Source of the DNA: Albibacterium profundi
GTDB lineage: Bacteria; Bacteroidota; Bacteroidia; Sphingobacteriales; Sphingobacteriaceae
Direction: 5' to 3'
DNA: 64,000 nucleotides
Assembly (NCBI RefSeq): GCF_042159835.1
Contig: NZ_JBBVGT010000002.1
Coordinates: forward strand, 1,984,001-2,048,000
Shown here: positions 16,338 through 24,512 of the stretch, piece by piece
How positions within the stretch are numbered: position 1 is the stretch's first letter
How the letters are laid out: each line of letters begins with the position of its first letter
Made by a program: the position numbers and the translations under genes
The notes under the pieces: generated by a model
Seen by the model: only the letters and a program-made list of their open reading frames with translations
Databases searched by the model: none
Told to the model about the DNA's origin: nothing

Positions 16338-16782
16338 GTATAGTATTAGAATTGATTTCCTTAATGGAAACGGATGGACGTTTGAAATAATCGACAAGGC
16401 TATTACGGATGACTGCTTGATTTTTGGCCGAGCCACTGCGTCCCTCTTTTTTTAGACATTCGATATGTTGAGTACAAAATTTGATAAAGTCGACGTCCTC
16501 ATCCTTATCGCGCAAGTAATCTCGTAAGGATTCGGCAGTGAAGTAATCCAAACGATCGTCGAGGTCGCTAATCATCTTTCGATAATCCCTTAGCTGTTGT
16601 TCGACCTTGTCTGCAATAAAAGGATCTTTGATTTTTAAATCCTTGGTGAGTTGTTTCTTGACAACAAAGTGATTGGTGTCGATAAACTTTCTTTCACTTT
16701 TGTGATGGACACAAATTTTTACATTGTAAGTTCCATCTGCTTTCTTGTGGTGTTCATAAACCTTTGCGCTTACGGTTGCCAT
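16338..16782 (-). pseudogene. 5' fragment of a tyrosine recombinase (site-specific integrase)
   Basis: About 148 codons from the ATG at 16782. Residues 1-85 are an Arm-type DNA-binding domain (VSAKVYEHHKKADGTYNVKI, then the KERKFIDT-like stretch). Residues 90-148 start the SAM-like core-binding domain (FIKFCTQHIECLKKEGRSGS). The reading frame then breaks at about 16338 into the propeller remnant, ending eight codons later. The whole catalytic domain (R...HxxR...Y) is missing, so the product cannot recombine DNA. A GTG seven codons upstream is less likely to be the start. It lies 183 bp from a tRNA gene, the usual target of this integrase type, so it marks an integrated element that was later deleted. 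Confidence 0.75.
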
Positions 16783-16924
16783 AATTTTTTCAATTAGCAC
16801 GCAAAAATCTCCGTTACCTATTTGTTACGGTTTTGCGTGAAGTTCAACAAAAAACTATGTAAAACCAGCCGGAGGGGCGATTTACCCATGACCGTCTCGC
16901 CGAAGAAATCGGCTCAAAGAAATG

Positions 16925-16958
16925 AAAAAAAACCATCTCGAAATTTCTTAAGAGATGG
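16925..16958 (-). terminator. terminator of the tRNA gene
   Basis: On the minus strand, CCATCTC (16958-16952) pairs with GAGATGG (16939-16933) around a 12-base loop and is followed by eight U residues (complement of 16925-16932). It begins eight bases after the tRNA 3' end, as expected for an intrinsic terminator. Confidence 0.8.
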
Positions 16959-16965
16959 CTTTTTG

Positions 16966-17039
16966 TGCGCCCACCTGGGCTCGAACCAGGGACCAAAAGA
17001 TTATGAGTCTTCTACTCTAACCAACTGAGCTATAGGCGC
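16966..17039 (-). tRNA. tRNA with CAT anticodon (elongator Met, or Ile2)
   Basis: A full cloverleaf can be drawn on the minus strand. The acceptor arms GCGCCTA and TGGGCGC pair with one G-U. The D arm is GCTC...GAGT, the anticodon stem GAAGA/TCTTT holds the loop CTCATAA with anticodon CAT, and the T arm is CCTGG/CCAGG with loop TTCGAGC. The discriminator base is A and the CCA end is not encoded. The first pair is G-C and the anticodon stem lacks the three G-C pairs of initiator tRNA, so it is not tRNA-fMet. The CAT anticodon could belong to elongator methionine or to lysidine-modified isoleucine tRNA; the sequence alone does not settle this. Confidence 0.95.
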
Positions 17040-17103
17040 GGCAATCCTTTTTGGGTTTTGCGATGGCAAATGTACATATTTGTACTTAGATTTTGAAAAA
17101 AAG

Positions 17104-17733
17104 ATGCAAAATATAAAGAATATCATTTTCGATTACGGCAATGTGATTTTTGAGATTGACTTTCAAAAATCAGAACAGGCTTTTAGGGATATTGGGATTG
17201 CGGATACAACTACTTTTTTTACGCATAAGGTGCAAAATGAGCTTTTTGATCAGCTAGATATGGGTAAAGTAACGGCTGCCGAGTTTAGAGATGAGGTGAG
17301 GCGTATCTCTGGGAAATATGATTTGTCTGACGAAGAGATTACGGATGCATGGAATGCGTTGCTGGTGGGTATTGCTGAAGGGAATCATGATGTGCTGATG
17401 GAGATGAAGAGTAAATACAGAACGTTCTTACTGAGCAATAATAATGAGATTCATTATAGTTATATCATGCGTTACTTGAAGGAGAATTTTGAACTTGAGG
17501 ATAATTCTTCTTTCTTTGAGAAGGATTATTATTCTCATTTAATGGGTATGAGGAAGCCCAATGTGGATATTTTTGAGTTTGTTCTGAATACGCATGATCT
17601 GGTACCTCAAGAGACGTTATTTATAGATGATAGCCCGCAACATCTGGTGACAGCAGAGAAACTAGGAATGAAAACGGCTCTGGTGGAAAGACCAGAGCCG
17701 TTGAGAAATATTGTTGACCGATTGGGTTTGTAG
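17104..17733 (+). CDS. HAD-superfamily phosphatase (YihX-like, subfamily IA)
   Basis: A protein of about 209 residues. Motif I is IIFDYGNVIFEID, in which the nucleophilic aspartate is followed by Y-G-N-V, the form found in YihX-like sugar-phosphate phosphatases. Motif II is RTFLLSNNNEIH, motif III lies around GMRKPNVDIFEFV and motif IV is TLFIDDSPQH. The cap is the helical C1 type. The frame could start at a TTG at 17080, but the ATG at 17104 (MQNIKN) directly precedes motif I as in homologues. Its substrate is likely a small phosphorylated metabolite; glucose 1-phosphate is known for E. coli YihX. It lies 64 bp from the tRNA gene, transcribed away from it. Confidence 0.88.
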   Translation: MQNIKNIIFDYGNVIFEIDFQKSEQAFRDIGIADTTTFFTHKVQNELFDQLDMGKVTAAEFRDEVRRISGKYDLSDEEITDAWNALLVGIAEGNHDVLMEMKSKYRTFLLSNNNEIHYSYIMRYLKENFELEDNSSFFEKDYYSHLMGMRKPNVDIFEFVLNTHDLVPQETLFIDDSPQHLVTAEKLGMKTALVERPEPLRNIVDRLGL

Positions 17734-17737
17734 GTGC

Positions 17738-18946
17738 TTACCTGTTTTCTTTACGTCTTTCGATTTCTTTGGTAATTAAGCTGAGCTCGCGACTGGTTTG
17801 TCCGGCTACCGATGTGTTTTCTTGTGCGCGTCGCATCAGATAAGGCATTACAGAAACGATAGGGCCATAAGGCATGTACTTGGCAACATTGTAGCCCGCT
17901 GCAGAAAGATTGAAGCTTAGATGATCACTCATGCCTAAGAGTTGCGCAAAGTAAATGTTTGAATGGCTATTCTGTATAGCACGCTTGTTCATTTCTTCGG
18001 TCAATAGTTGAGAGCTTGCTTCATTGTGCGTTCCAGCCATAAAACCGATTCTATCTAGATGGTCTAAACAGAATAGGATGGCTGCGTCAAAATCTCTGTC
18101 GGACGCTGCTTTGTCTGGTTGAATAGGGGATGGGTAGCCTTTTTCTTCAGCACGTTCACGTTCGATTTCCATATAGGCACCACGCACTAATTTTGCTCCT
18201 AAGTAGAAGCCGGCCGTATCAGCATAATAAAAGTCGGCCTTTAATGAGGCTAGCTTGTCGTGGCGGTAAAGTTGGTAAGTGTTATAAACGATGGCCCGCT
18301 CGTGATTGTATTTTTGCATCATCTCACGTGCGATATCATCAAATACGTCTTGAGTCCATGAAAACTCGGCATCGATTAACACGAGTTGGTCGTTTTCATA
18401 ACAAGTTCTGCAGATAAGATCAATTCGTTGTTTAACACGTTCGAACTCTTGTACTTCGGAAGGACTCAGCTCTTCTTTATTGTTGATCTTTTCGATGAGT
18501 TCAACTCTGCTTAATCCGGAAGGTTTAAATACAGAGGAAGGAATCCTTGGGTCGTCTTTTGCCCGCGCAATCGTGCTAAGGATTTCTTGGCAAGTGGCAT
18601 CAAATGCAGCCTCCGTTGCCTCTTCTTCTACAGAATAATCTAAAATGGTGTGGACATTATATTCGGCAAGTGATTCTATAGCTTGTTCGCAGTCTTGGAT
18701 CGTCTCGCCCCCACAAAAATGATGAAATATTGTTTTTTTGATAATACCTTTGATCGGCAAACCGATCTTTAAGGCCAAATTAGTTAGGGGACTACCGATC
18801 TTAACGAGCGTATTGCTTGCAATAAGCTTGAATAACCAGTATGCCTGTTTTAGGTCAGTATCTGTTTTACTCTTGAACGCAATCTCAGTATTGTCAAACG
18901 ACAATTTTTGTTTATTTTCTGTGACTACTAAAGGGTTCGTTTTCAT
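17738..18946 (-). CDS. proline dehydrogenase
   Basis: A 402-residue monofunctional FAD-dependent proline dehydrogenase, oxidising proline to pyrroline-5-carboxylate with electrons passed to the quinone pool. The TIM-barrel hallmarks are seen: LDYSVEEE near residue 100, LIDAEFSWTQD, KLVRGAYMEIERERAE, FMAGTHNEAS, and the C-terminal YGPIVSVMPYLMRRAQENT signature whose arginines bind the substrate carboxylate. The length agrees with Bacteroidota single-domain enzymes, without the aldehyde dehydrogenase or DNA-binding parts of long PutA. The P5C dehydrogenase is not in the window. Convergent with the HAD gene (4 bp apart). On the minus strand a TAACTTTG lies only 5 bp upstream of the start. Confidence 0.93.
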   Translation of the reverse strand: MKTNPLVVTENKQKLSFDNTEIAFKSKTDTDLKQAYWLFKLIASNTLVKIGSPLTNLALKIGLPIKGIIKKTIFHHFCGGETIQDCEQAIESLAEYNVHTILDYSVEEEATEAAFDATCQEILSTIARAKDDPRIPSSVFKPSGLSRVELIEKINNKEELSPSEVQEFERVKQRIDLICRTCYENDQLVLIDAEFSWTQDVFDDIAREMMQKYNHERAIVYNTYQLYRHDKLASLKADFYYADTAGFYLGAKLVRGAYMEIERERAEEKGYPSPIQPDKAASDRDFDAAILFCLDHLDRIGFMAGTHNEASSQLLTEEMNKRAIQNSHSNIYFAQLLGMSDHLSFNLSAAGYNVAKYMPYGPIVSVMPYLMRRAQENTSVAGQTSRELSLITKEIERRKENR

Positions 18947-19016
18947 TGAGCAAAGTTAAAAATAAAATGGTGTAAAAAAGCCAGCGAATTTAAGCCTTTT
19001 TTGTAACTTCGACGCT

Positions 19017-19223
19017 ATGATTGAATTTGAAATTGACGCTGAATTTATTCCCTTAATTTCTTTATTAAAAGCAACTGGCTTAGTGGAAAATGGTGGTGAG
19101 GCTCAGGCAGTTGTAACTGAAGGTCTGGTGACGTGCAATGGAGAGGTGGAATTGCGGAAGCGGTTTAAAGTGCGCCCCGGAACGAAAGTGGAGTTTGCAG
19201 GGCGCGTGATTAAGGTGATTTAA
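19017..19223 (+). CDS. RNA-binding S4-domain protein (YbcJ-like)
   Basis: A 68-residue protein made of a single S4 RNA-binding fold: FIPLISLLKATGLVENGGEA, then AVVTEGLVTCNGEVELRKRF and KVRPGTKVEFAGRVIKV. The conserved G..V.NGe...R...k...G pattern of YbcJ/YaaA-type proteins is complete. The binding target is unknown in most organisms. It precedes aroB by 15 bp on the same strand and is probably cotranscribed. The 70-bp spacer to the divergent proline dehydrogenase gene holds both promoters. Confidence 0.9.
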   Translation: MIEFEIDAEFIPLISLLKATGLVENGGEAQAVVTEGLVTCNGEVELRKRFKVRPGTKVEFAGRVIKVI

Positions 19224-19238
19224 GTTTTTTAAGGTAGA

Positions 19239-20297
19239 ATGAGAAATTTACAAAGCATAGATTATTCGGTTGTTTTTAACGATGGTTTTGAGCATTTGGT
19301 GAGTTTATTGGAGGAAAGAAAATATGACAAAGTATTTGTTCTAACTGACAGGAACACGGGCGAGTATTGCCTGCCTGTATTTACCAAGTTGATGCCGACC
19401 GATTTTAGCTATGATATTATTGAAGTAGATCCGGGAGAGGAAAATAAAAATATCGACTTCTGTATCGGGGTATGGAAAATGTTGCTTGATTTTGGAGCGG
19501 AGAGAAATTCCTTAATGATTAACCTAGGTGGTGGTGTGGTGACGGATATGGGTGGTTTTGCAGCGTCTACTTATAAGCGAGGAATTGATTTTATTCAGAT
19601 TCCGACAAGCTTGCTTTCGCAAGTGGATGCTTCAGTGGGTGGCAAGACGGGAATTGATCTGGATTCTGTTAAAAATATTATAGGGACTTTTACGCAGCCG
19701 CAAGCTGTTTATGTTCATACCGACTTTCTGAAGACGCTGGATAGACGCCAGCTTATTTCTGGTTTTGCCGAAATGATTAAGCATGGGTTTATCTTTGATG
19801 GCGACTATTTCCAAGCTCTAAAAGCTTTCGATTTTGAAAATCCAAGTGCTGAGTTGATCCACCGCTCGGTGGAGATTAAAAATGAGGTGGTGATGGAAGA
19901 TCCGAAGGAGAAAGGCTTACGAAAGATTTTGAACTTTGGACATACCATTGGGCATGCGGTGGAAACGTATTCGATTGAGAATGATTCTGATCCGCTACTG
20001 CATGGTGAAGCGATTGCCATTGGGATGATTTGTGAAGCTTATCTTTCGCACGCGTATAAAGGGCTAGCTGCCGACCAGTTGGCGGAGATCGTTCAATATA
20101 TTCAGTCGGTTTTCCCAGCATACGAATTGAAGTCAGCAAGTTTTGATGCTTTGCTGGCAATCATGAAGAATGATAAGAAGAATGTAGGGGGTAAAATTGG
20201 CTTTTCGCTATTAACAGAAATAGGTAAATGCAGCTTCAACCTGTATCTTGAGGAAGATAAAATCAAAGAAGCATTTACCTATTATCAGTCGTTATAA
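19239..20297 (+). CDS. aroB: 3-dehydroquinate synthase
   Basis: A 352-residue enzyme converting DAHP to 3-dehydroquinate, second step of the shikimate pathway. The NAD-binding part is represented by NLGGGVVTDMGGFAASTYKR and the substrate and phosphate site by IPTSLLSQVDASVGGKTGID. Zinc ligands lie in FAEMIKHGFI, FGHTIGHAVE (the His-x3-His segment) and LLHGEAIAIGM. The length is usual for the enzyme. The sequence ends in a helical segment about where homologues end. It follows the S4 protein gene by 15 bp. Its 3' end overlaps the convergent TonB-receptor gene by 6 bp. Confidence 0.95.
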   Translation: MRNLQSIDYSVVFNDGFEHLVSLLEERKYDKVFVLTDRNTGEYCLPVFTKLMPTDFSYDIIEVDPGEENKNIDFCIGVWKMLLDFGAERNSLMINLGGGVVTDMGGFAASTYKRGIDFIQIPTSLLSQVDASVGGKTGIDLDSVKNIIGTFTQPQAVYVHTDFLKTLDRRQLISGFAEMIKHGFIFDGDYFQALKAFDFENPSAELIHRSVEIKNEVVMEDPKEKGLRKILNFGHTIGHAVETYSIENDSDPLLHGEAIAIGMICEAYLSHAYKGLAADQLAEIVQYIQSVFPAYELKSASFDALLAIMKNDKKNVGGKIGFSLLTEIGKCSFNLYLEEDKIKEAFTYYQSL

Positions 20298-22154
20298 GCT
20301 AACTTTCAGACCGAGATTATACCATCTGCCGGGCATAGGTGTTGCGGCAACTTCGATGTATTCGGTGTCAAACAGATTGCTTGCATTAGCGAAGACGGCA
20401 TAGGAACCCAGTTGGTAACTCACCCTGGCATCGGTAATGAAATAGCTTTTGTAATTGATTCGCTCTTGAAAGCGTTCGGTTACTGTAATATTGAAGTCTT
20501 TGTAACCAAGGGTCGCTTTTGCAACTAATTGATGACGTAGGCTTTCGATAGCGTATTTTGATAGATTGGATTCAGCTTGTTTGCTTTCTAATACGGGGTC
20601 TAGATAGGTATATGATAAGCCGGCCATCAAATGGATTTGATTTAATTGGCGGCGATAGTCGGCACTCATGTTAAGTCCGTTAACCGTATTTTTTAAAAAG
20701 TTTTCGGAATGCCAAGGTTGTTCTGCATTCATGCGTACCCAGTCGATGAAGTTATCGACCGCGCGATGAAAGTAGCTTGCATTTAGTCGGAGTTTGCTAT
20801 TGTTAAATTTGATGCCTCCTTCGGCATACCATGAATTTTCGGGCTCAAGATTTTCATTACCAACATTGCTAGGTGTGTCATAGTATAAGTCGGTTAAAGA
20901 GGGTATTCTTTGGCCTGTACCTGTATTGATGTATAAATTCCAGAATTGATTGATGCTGTAGCCTACATCTAGTCCAGGATAAACCTGCCAACCAAAGGTG
21001 CTGTTATAATTGACATAGGCCCCCGCGTTGATCTGGAAGTCTTGAATTTTCTCGGTGCCAAACTCAGCATAAATACCCACATTTTTACGTGTATGATCGC
21101 CAATATTAGAACTGTTAATCTTTTCAAATCGCGCTTCTGCTCCGAATCCGAAATCGCCAAAGTCGGTGCGATAATTTGCATTTAATTCGGGGCTAAGAAC
21201 ATGGGTGTAGTGTTGATTTCTAGCTGTGGATAGGTCGTCGCGATAAAAACGATAATCATCGTAGTTGTAACGATAGTTTACGCGGGGGGAAATCGTTAAT
21301 CGGTCGTTCACTTGATTTGAATAGGTAATAGAGCCAATACCTGTTTGAACAATTTCTAAAGCTTCTTTATCAATGGGAGATGCGTAATATCCATTGGCGC
21401 CAAAATTATTGTAAATATAGCCGCCCATAACGGAGAGTCGATCGCGTGAACTTAGCTGCATATTGCCTTGATAAAACAGCTTGTGGTTTTTGAAGGCGGT
21501 ATTATAACGGTGCCCTGAACCGCTTTGAAGATCTCCTGAGAGGAGATGGTTCTGATTTTCATCGGCATAGCTTCCGGCTAATTGAATACCTTTTGAAGAA
21601 TAGATTTTATCCGGATTTTCTTCGTTATCCTTAAAATTAGTGCCGGCGTTTACTTGGGCCTCTATGCCCGTTCGGTCTGGTTTTACGGTTACGATATTGA
21701 TTGCCCCAGTTAGGCTATTTATGCCATAGATGCGTGCTGCAGAACCTTTTAGTACTTCAATTCGCTCGATAATGCCGACGGATACTGGCAGGTTCATGGT
21801 GTTGTGACCGGTTTGAGGGTCTACCATTTTTACTCCATTCAAGAGGATAATGGTTTGTTCGAAGGTTCCCCCATCGATACTAATATCTGTTTGGGCACCC
21901 CATGGACCGCGCTGCCTTACGTCGACTCCGGATACATAAGTTAATAGTTCGGCGACCGATTGTGCCGGCAATGCCTTAATTTGTTCTTTATCGATTATTT
22001 GTATGTTTCGGTTTTGACCGGTGAAGGGAAGTTGTAACCTGTTCTCTGTAATGACAACTTCGTTTAAAGTTTGATCGCTGGCTTCTGAGCTTATCTGAGC
22101 TGCTGCTAAACAAGGCACGGATACGGCGACAGTAATGAGTAGTTTTCTTATCAT
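20292..22154 (-). CDS. TonB-dependent receptor (BtuB-like)
   Basis: A 620-residue outer-membrane receptor. I start it at the ATG at 22154, where a clean signal peptide begins (IRKLLITVAVSVPCLAAAQ); the open frame continues 48 codons upstream without signal-peptide character. A TonB-box-like stretch (LNEVVITENRLQ) precedes the plug domain: AQSVAELLTYVSGVDVRQRG, DISIDGGTFEQTIILLNGVK and RIEVLKGSAARIYG. The rest is a 22-strand-type barrel rich in aromatic/Y-N strands, ending in YNLGLKVSL, a typical final strand with hydrophobic C-terminus. The size and plug resemble vitamin B12 receptors, but the ligand is not proven and no cobalamin riboswitch is visible in the 49-bp upstream spacer. Confidence 0.9.
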   Translation of the reverse strand: MIRKLLITVAVSVPCLAAAQISSEASDQTLNEVVITENRLQLPFTGQNRNIQIIDKEQIKALPAQSVAELLTYVSGVDVRQRGPWGAQTDISIDGGTFEQTIILLNGVKMVDPQTGHNTMNLPVSVGIIERIEVLKGSAARIYGINSLTGAINIVTVKPDRTGIEAQVNAGTNFKDNEENPDKIYSSKGIQLAGSYADENQNHLLSGDLQSGSGHRYNTAFKNHKLFYQGNMQLSSRDRLSVMGGYIYNNFGANGYYASPIDKEALEIVQTGIGSITYSNQVNDRLTISPRVNYRYNYDDYRFYRDDLSTARNQHYTHVLSPELNANYRTDFGDFGFGAEARFEKINSSNIGDHTRKNVGIYAEFGTEKIQDFQINAGAYVNYNSTFGWQVYPGLDVGYSINQFWNLYINTGTGQRIPSLTDLYYDTPSNVGNENLEPENSWYAEGGIKFNNSKLRLNASYFHRAVDNFIDWVRMNAEQPWHSENFLKNTVNGLNMSADYRRQLNQIHLMAGLSYTYLDPVLESKQAESNLSKYAIESLRHQLVAKATLGYKDFNITVTERFQERINYKSYFITDARVSYQLGSYAVFANASNLFDTEYIEVAATPMPGRWYNLGLKVSL

Positions 22155-22203
22155 AGTCAAAAATTGAGTGCCAAAAGTAACGATATTTTCGGAAAATAAA
22201 ACT

Positions 22204-23067
22204 CTATAATGCTGGTTGGCCGGCATCGATCCATGCGCTATACCAGAAGCTGCCGATGGCGTGTACCGACTTCTGCATTTGTTTTTCAACCATACCATCG
22301 AGTGCCTGATGGTATTTGGTGGAATAGCCTTTTGAATAGGTTCGTATCAGGATGTCGTTTCTGGTTTCATATATGAATTTTTGATCGGGTGAGGTGCTCT
22401 CGTTCAGGATCTTTTCGGTGTAGAGGAGCGTGTCGGTCAGCCGAGAACTATCTTCAACGATCTTCCAGGCATAGGATAGAGGTTGTTCAATGTAGCTTGC
22501 GCGACCGACGAAGTAATTATATTGATGTGAAAAGAGTTCGGGCAACCGACTTTCCCAGAAACCGTGTATTCCTTCCTGATCACTGAGTTGTCCATTATAA
22601 TTTTGGGTGGTGTGCAGTGGAGAATGGGCATCAGCAATATAATGTCCGATATCGGCAGAAATTCTTAAGATTCGATCGATATCTCTCTTTTTGAAAGCTT
22701 CTACCAGTTGATAGTAACTGAGGTGAATTTGCCAAGGAACAATGCCGCGTTTTCGTAAACTATCTTCAGAGAACTTTGCAACGGCATCTTCCCAGCGTTT
22801 GGGTATGCTATCGAACGGGTTTGGTCCATAGGTGTCGATATCAATGAAGTGGCGTTCGGCTTCATTGGGACTTACATATCGCCTCTTATCGGGGTTGACC
22901 GAGTTTTCGCTAATAAATTCGATATGAAGCTTGTAAAAATGAGCAAGTGATGTAGGTAAGGTATAGACGGCAGATCGGTTGATCACGCGATGTGCGTGAA
23001 AACCCCAGGAGCTTAGTGTTACAACTAGGACGACAGCTAAACAATAAATAATGAAGATGTATCGCAT
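22204..23067 (-). CDS. exported zinc-dependent phospholipase C / S1-P1-like hydrolase
   Basis: A protein of about 287 residues. After a signal peptide (RYIFIIYCLAVVLVVTLSS) the mature chain begins WGFHAHRVIN, the Trp and His that bind zinc in zinc-dependent phospholipase C and S1/P1 nuclease folds. Further ligands fit ERHFIDIDTYG, ADIGHYIADAHSPLHTT (His-x3-Asp-x-His) and GIHGFWESRL. This Bacteroidota family is annotated zinc-dependent phospholipase C family protein; the true substrate is open. An in-frame ATG at 23091 would add eight residues; I chose 23067 because the basic residue then begins the signal peptide. It ends 49 bp upstream of the TonB receptor and may be cotranscribed with it. 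Confidence 0.88.
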   Translation of the reverse strand: MRYIFIIYCLAVVLVVTLSSWGFHAHRVINRSAVYTLPTSLAHFYKLHIEFISENSVNPDKRRYVSPNEAERHFIDIDTYGPNPFDSIPKRWEDAVAKFSEDSLRKRGIVPWQIHLSYYQLVEAFKKRDIDRILRISADIGHYIADAHSPLHTTQNYNGQLSDQEGIHGFWESRLPELFSHQYNYFVGRASYIEQPLSYAWKIVEDSSRLTDTLLYTEKILNESTSPDQKFIYETRNDILIRTYSKGYSTKYHQALDGMVEKQMQKSVHAIGSFWYSAWIDAGQPAL

Positions 23068-23134
23068 CTCGAAAACCAAAACTGCTAACATAGCAAGGTT
23101 AAGGCATTTTTCAAAAGAATAATTTTCTAAAAAG

Positions 23135-23166
23135 TTTGATAATTTAAAATGTTCATGCTACATTTG
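23135..23166 (+). promoter_or_regulatory. rpsT promoter (Bacteroidota type)
   Basis: A -33 element TTTG (23135-23138) and a -7 element TACATTTG (23159-23166) are separated by 20 bp, as in the Bacteroidota consensus TTTG-N19-20-TAnnTTTG. The following bases CAGTCCGAAA also occur after the -7 box of the atpD promoter at 55331-55360. The start codon of rpsT is 38 bp downstream. Confidence 0.8.
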
Positions 23167-23203
23167 CAGTCCGAAAAACATAATTGGATAAACAAGCTAA
23201 AAA

Positions 23204-23458
23204 ATGGCAAATCATAAATCAGCGATAAAGAGAATCAGAGCAAACGCTGCGAAGCGCTTAAGAAATCGTTACCAAGCTAAAACAACTCGTAATGCAATTA
23301 AGAGATTACGTGCAACTACTTCGAAGGAAGAAGCGGCTACGCAATTGCCAATTGTTGTTTCTATGTTAGATCGTCTAGCAAAGAAAAATGTTATTCACAA
23401 AAAGAAAGCATCAAACAATAAATCAAAATTAACGAAATTCGTTAATACCTTGTCATAA
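23204..23458 (+). CDS. rpsT: 30S ribosomal protein S20
   Basis: An 84-residue basic protein that binds the 5' domain of 16S rRNA. It starts MANHKSAIKRIRANAAKRLR, the family signature, and continues as a three-helix bundle rich in Lys, Arg and Ala, ending KKKASNNKSKLTKFVNTLS. The length is normal. It is monocistronic: a strong promoter lies at 23135-23166 and a terminator at 23504-23536. Its expression therefore appears independent of the neighbouring genes. Confidence 0.98.
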   Translation: MANHKSAIKRIRANAAKRLRNRYQAKTTRNAIKRLRATTSKEEAATQLPIVVSMLDRLAKKNVIHKKKASNNKSKLTKFVNTLS

Positions 23459-23503
23459 AGATATGTTAGTTCATTGTAAGTTGATTGCAATGAATTAAGT
23501 GAT

Positions 23504-23536
23504 AAAAAAAGGGTTGCCAATACGGCAGCCCTTTTC
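23504..23536 (+). terminator. bidirectional terminator between rpsT and the DUF1080 gene
   Basis: GGGTTGCC (23511-23518) pairs with GGCAGCCC (23524-23531) with one G-U around a 5-base loop. An A-run lies on the left (23504-23510) and CTTTTC on the right, so it can terminate rpsT on the plus strand and the convergent DUF1080 gene on the minus strand. Confidence 0.8.
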
Positions 23537-23560
23537 TTGTTATCTATTTTTTGTGGAGAA

Positions 23561-24412
23561 CTACTGCTTTTGCTCTCTGACTTTGGCAAGTATCTCATTC
23601 ATCTTTTCAGGATTATTTTTATACGGCTCTAAGTCTAGTATCTCTACCTTGCGGAAATCTACTGGATGACTTTCACTTTGCAAGTAGATATAACCAGAAG
23701 AAAGTAGCTTACCATCTTCTTTTACTTTTTCATCGAAGAAGTCAACACCACCGCCACCGATTTGTGGTTTTTCATAGGTTAACACGGTATCGCCCTCAAC
23801 GATATGATGTACAATAGAATCACCTAATACTAGGAATTCGGCCTGTACCCACTGGTCGCCGTGAAAGGTTTCGCTACTGGAGTTCACGCAGTGAGGTGTG
23901 TAAAGTTCTCCGTCGAGAACCACATTGGTTCCGGGTGTGCATAGATTACTTGTGCTGCGTTCATTCGTGCCATCACCGCCGAGGAACTGCCCTTCAATTG
24001 AAATAGGGAAATCCTGATTTTTTAACATCGTGAAGGGATCCTGACCATGTAGCATGGCGCCACTATTACGGAATGCCCAACCGGGACCGCCGGCAACCTG
24101 GTCGCCATGAAAGCGGTATTCAATCCTAAGTAGGTAATAAGAGTATGGTTTTTTGTAGGCAATGTGGCCGTACTTCTCATCGAAGTTCTCATAACCATCA
24201 TAGGATACTGTGAGTAAGCCATCCTCAACACGGAAGGTGTTGGCGAAATTATCATTCACCTCGTGCTTGTTGATTTTGACAACCCAGTCGTTTAAGTCTT
24301 TACCATTGAAAAGGCTCTCCCATTGGAGCTCATCCGATTTTTTTGTATTGCTTATACTGGCGCAAGATACAGCGGTAATGGCGACCGCTAATAAGAGTAC
24401 TATTTTTTTCAT
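23561..24412 (-). CDS. DUF1080 lipoprotein (3-keto-disaccharide hydrolase family)
   Basis: A 283-residue exported protein with a lipoprotein signal peptide: the lipobox is AVSC at about residues 14-17. The mature part is a concanavalin-like jelly roll of the DUF1080 type: W.SLFNGKDLNDWVVK, RVEDGLLTVSYDGYE, YYLLRIEYRFHGD, GWAFRNSGAMLHGQ and QDFPISIEGQFLGG. DUF1080 proteins are now known in part as 3-keto-disaccharide or 3-keto-glucoside hydrolases/lyases, working with Gfo/Idh/MocA dehydrogenases that make 3-keto sugars. This fits the presence of such an oxidoreductase at 168-1520, though the two are 22 kb apart. It is convergent with rpsT and monocistronic. Confidence 0.9.
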   Translation of the reverse strand: MKKIVLLLAVAITAVSCASISNTKKSDELQWESLFNGKDLNDWVVKINKHEVNDNFANTFRVEDGLLTVSYDGYENFDEKYGHIAYKKPYSYYLLRIEYRFHGDQVAGGPGWAFRNSGAMLHGQDPFTMLKNQDFPISIEGQFLGGDGTNERSTSNLCTPGTNVVLDGELYTPHCVNSSSETFHGDQWVQAEFLVLGDSIVHHIVEGDTVLTYEKPQIGGGGVDFFDEKVKEDGKLLSSGYIYLQSESHPVDFRKVEILDLEPYKNNPEKMNEILAKVREQKQ

Positions 24413-24512
24413 AATGTTAATTTGTTGTGAAGATATAGATTTTGGTACTTAATATTGCTTCAAATTGTCAAATTTCGCTTTTATACTTTCCTTGGCTATC
24501 TTCGTCAGCATT

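Noticed and set aside
16822..17028. 68-codon plus-strand frame ending in HLGSNQGPKDYESSTLTN
   Set aside because: It is antisense to the tRNA gene and its terminator; this C-terminal sequence is a well-known artefact of reading such tRNA genes on the wrong strand.
16966..17039. Initiator tRNA-fMet
   Set aside because: The first pair is G-C and the anticodon stem lacks the three consecutive G-C pairs of initiators.
20292..22204. Cobalamin riboswitch before the BtuB-like receptor
   Set aside because: The upstream spacer is only 49 bp, and no B12-box-like sequence was seen there or within the upstream gene.
22155..22298. 48-codon N-terminal extension of the BtuB-like receptor
   Set aside because: The extension lacks signal-peptide character and mostly overlaps the end of the upstream zinc-dependent hydrolase gene; the ATG at 22154 gives a clean signal peptide.
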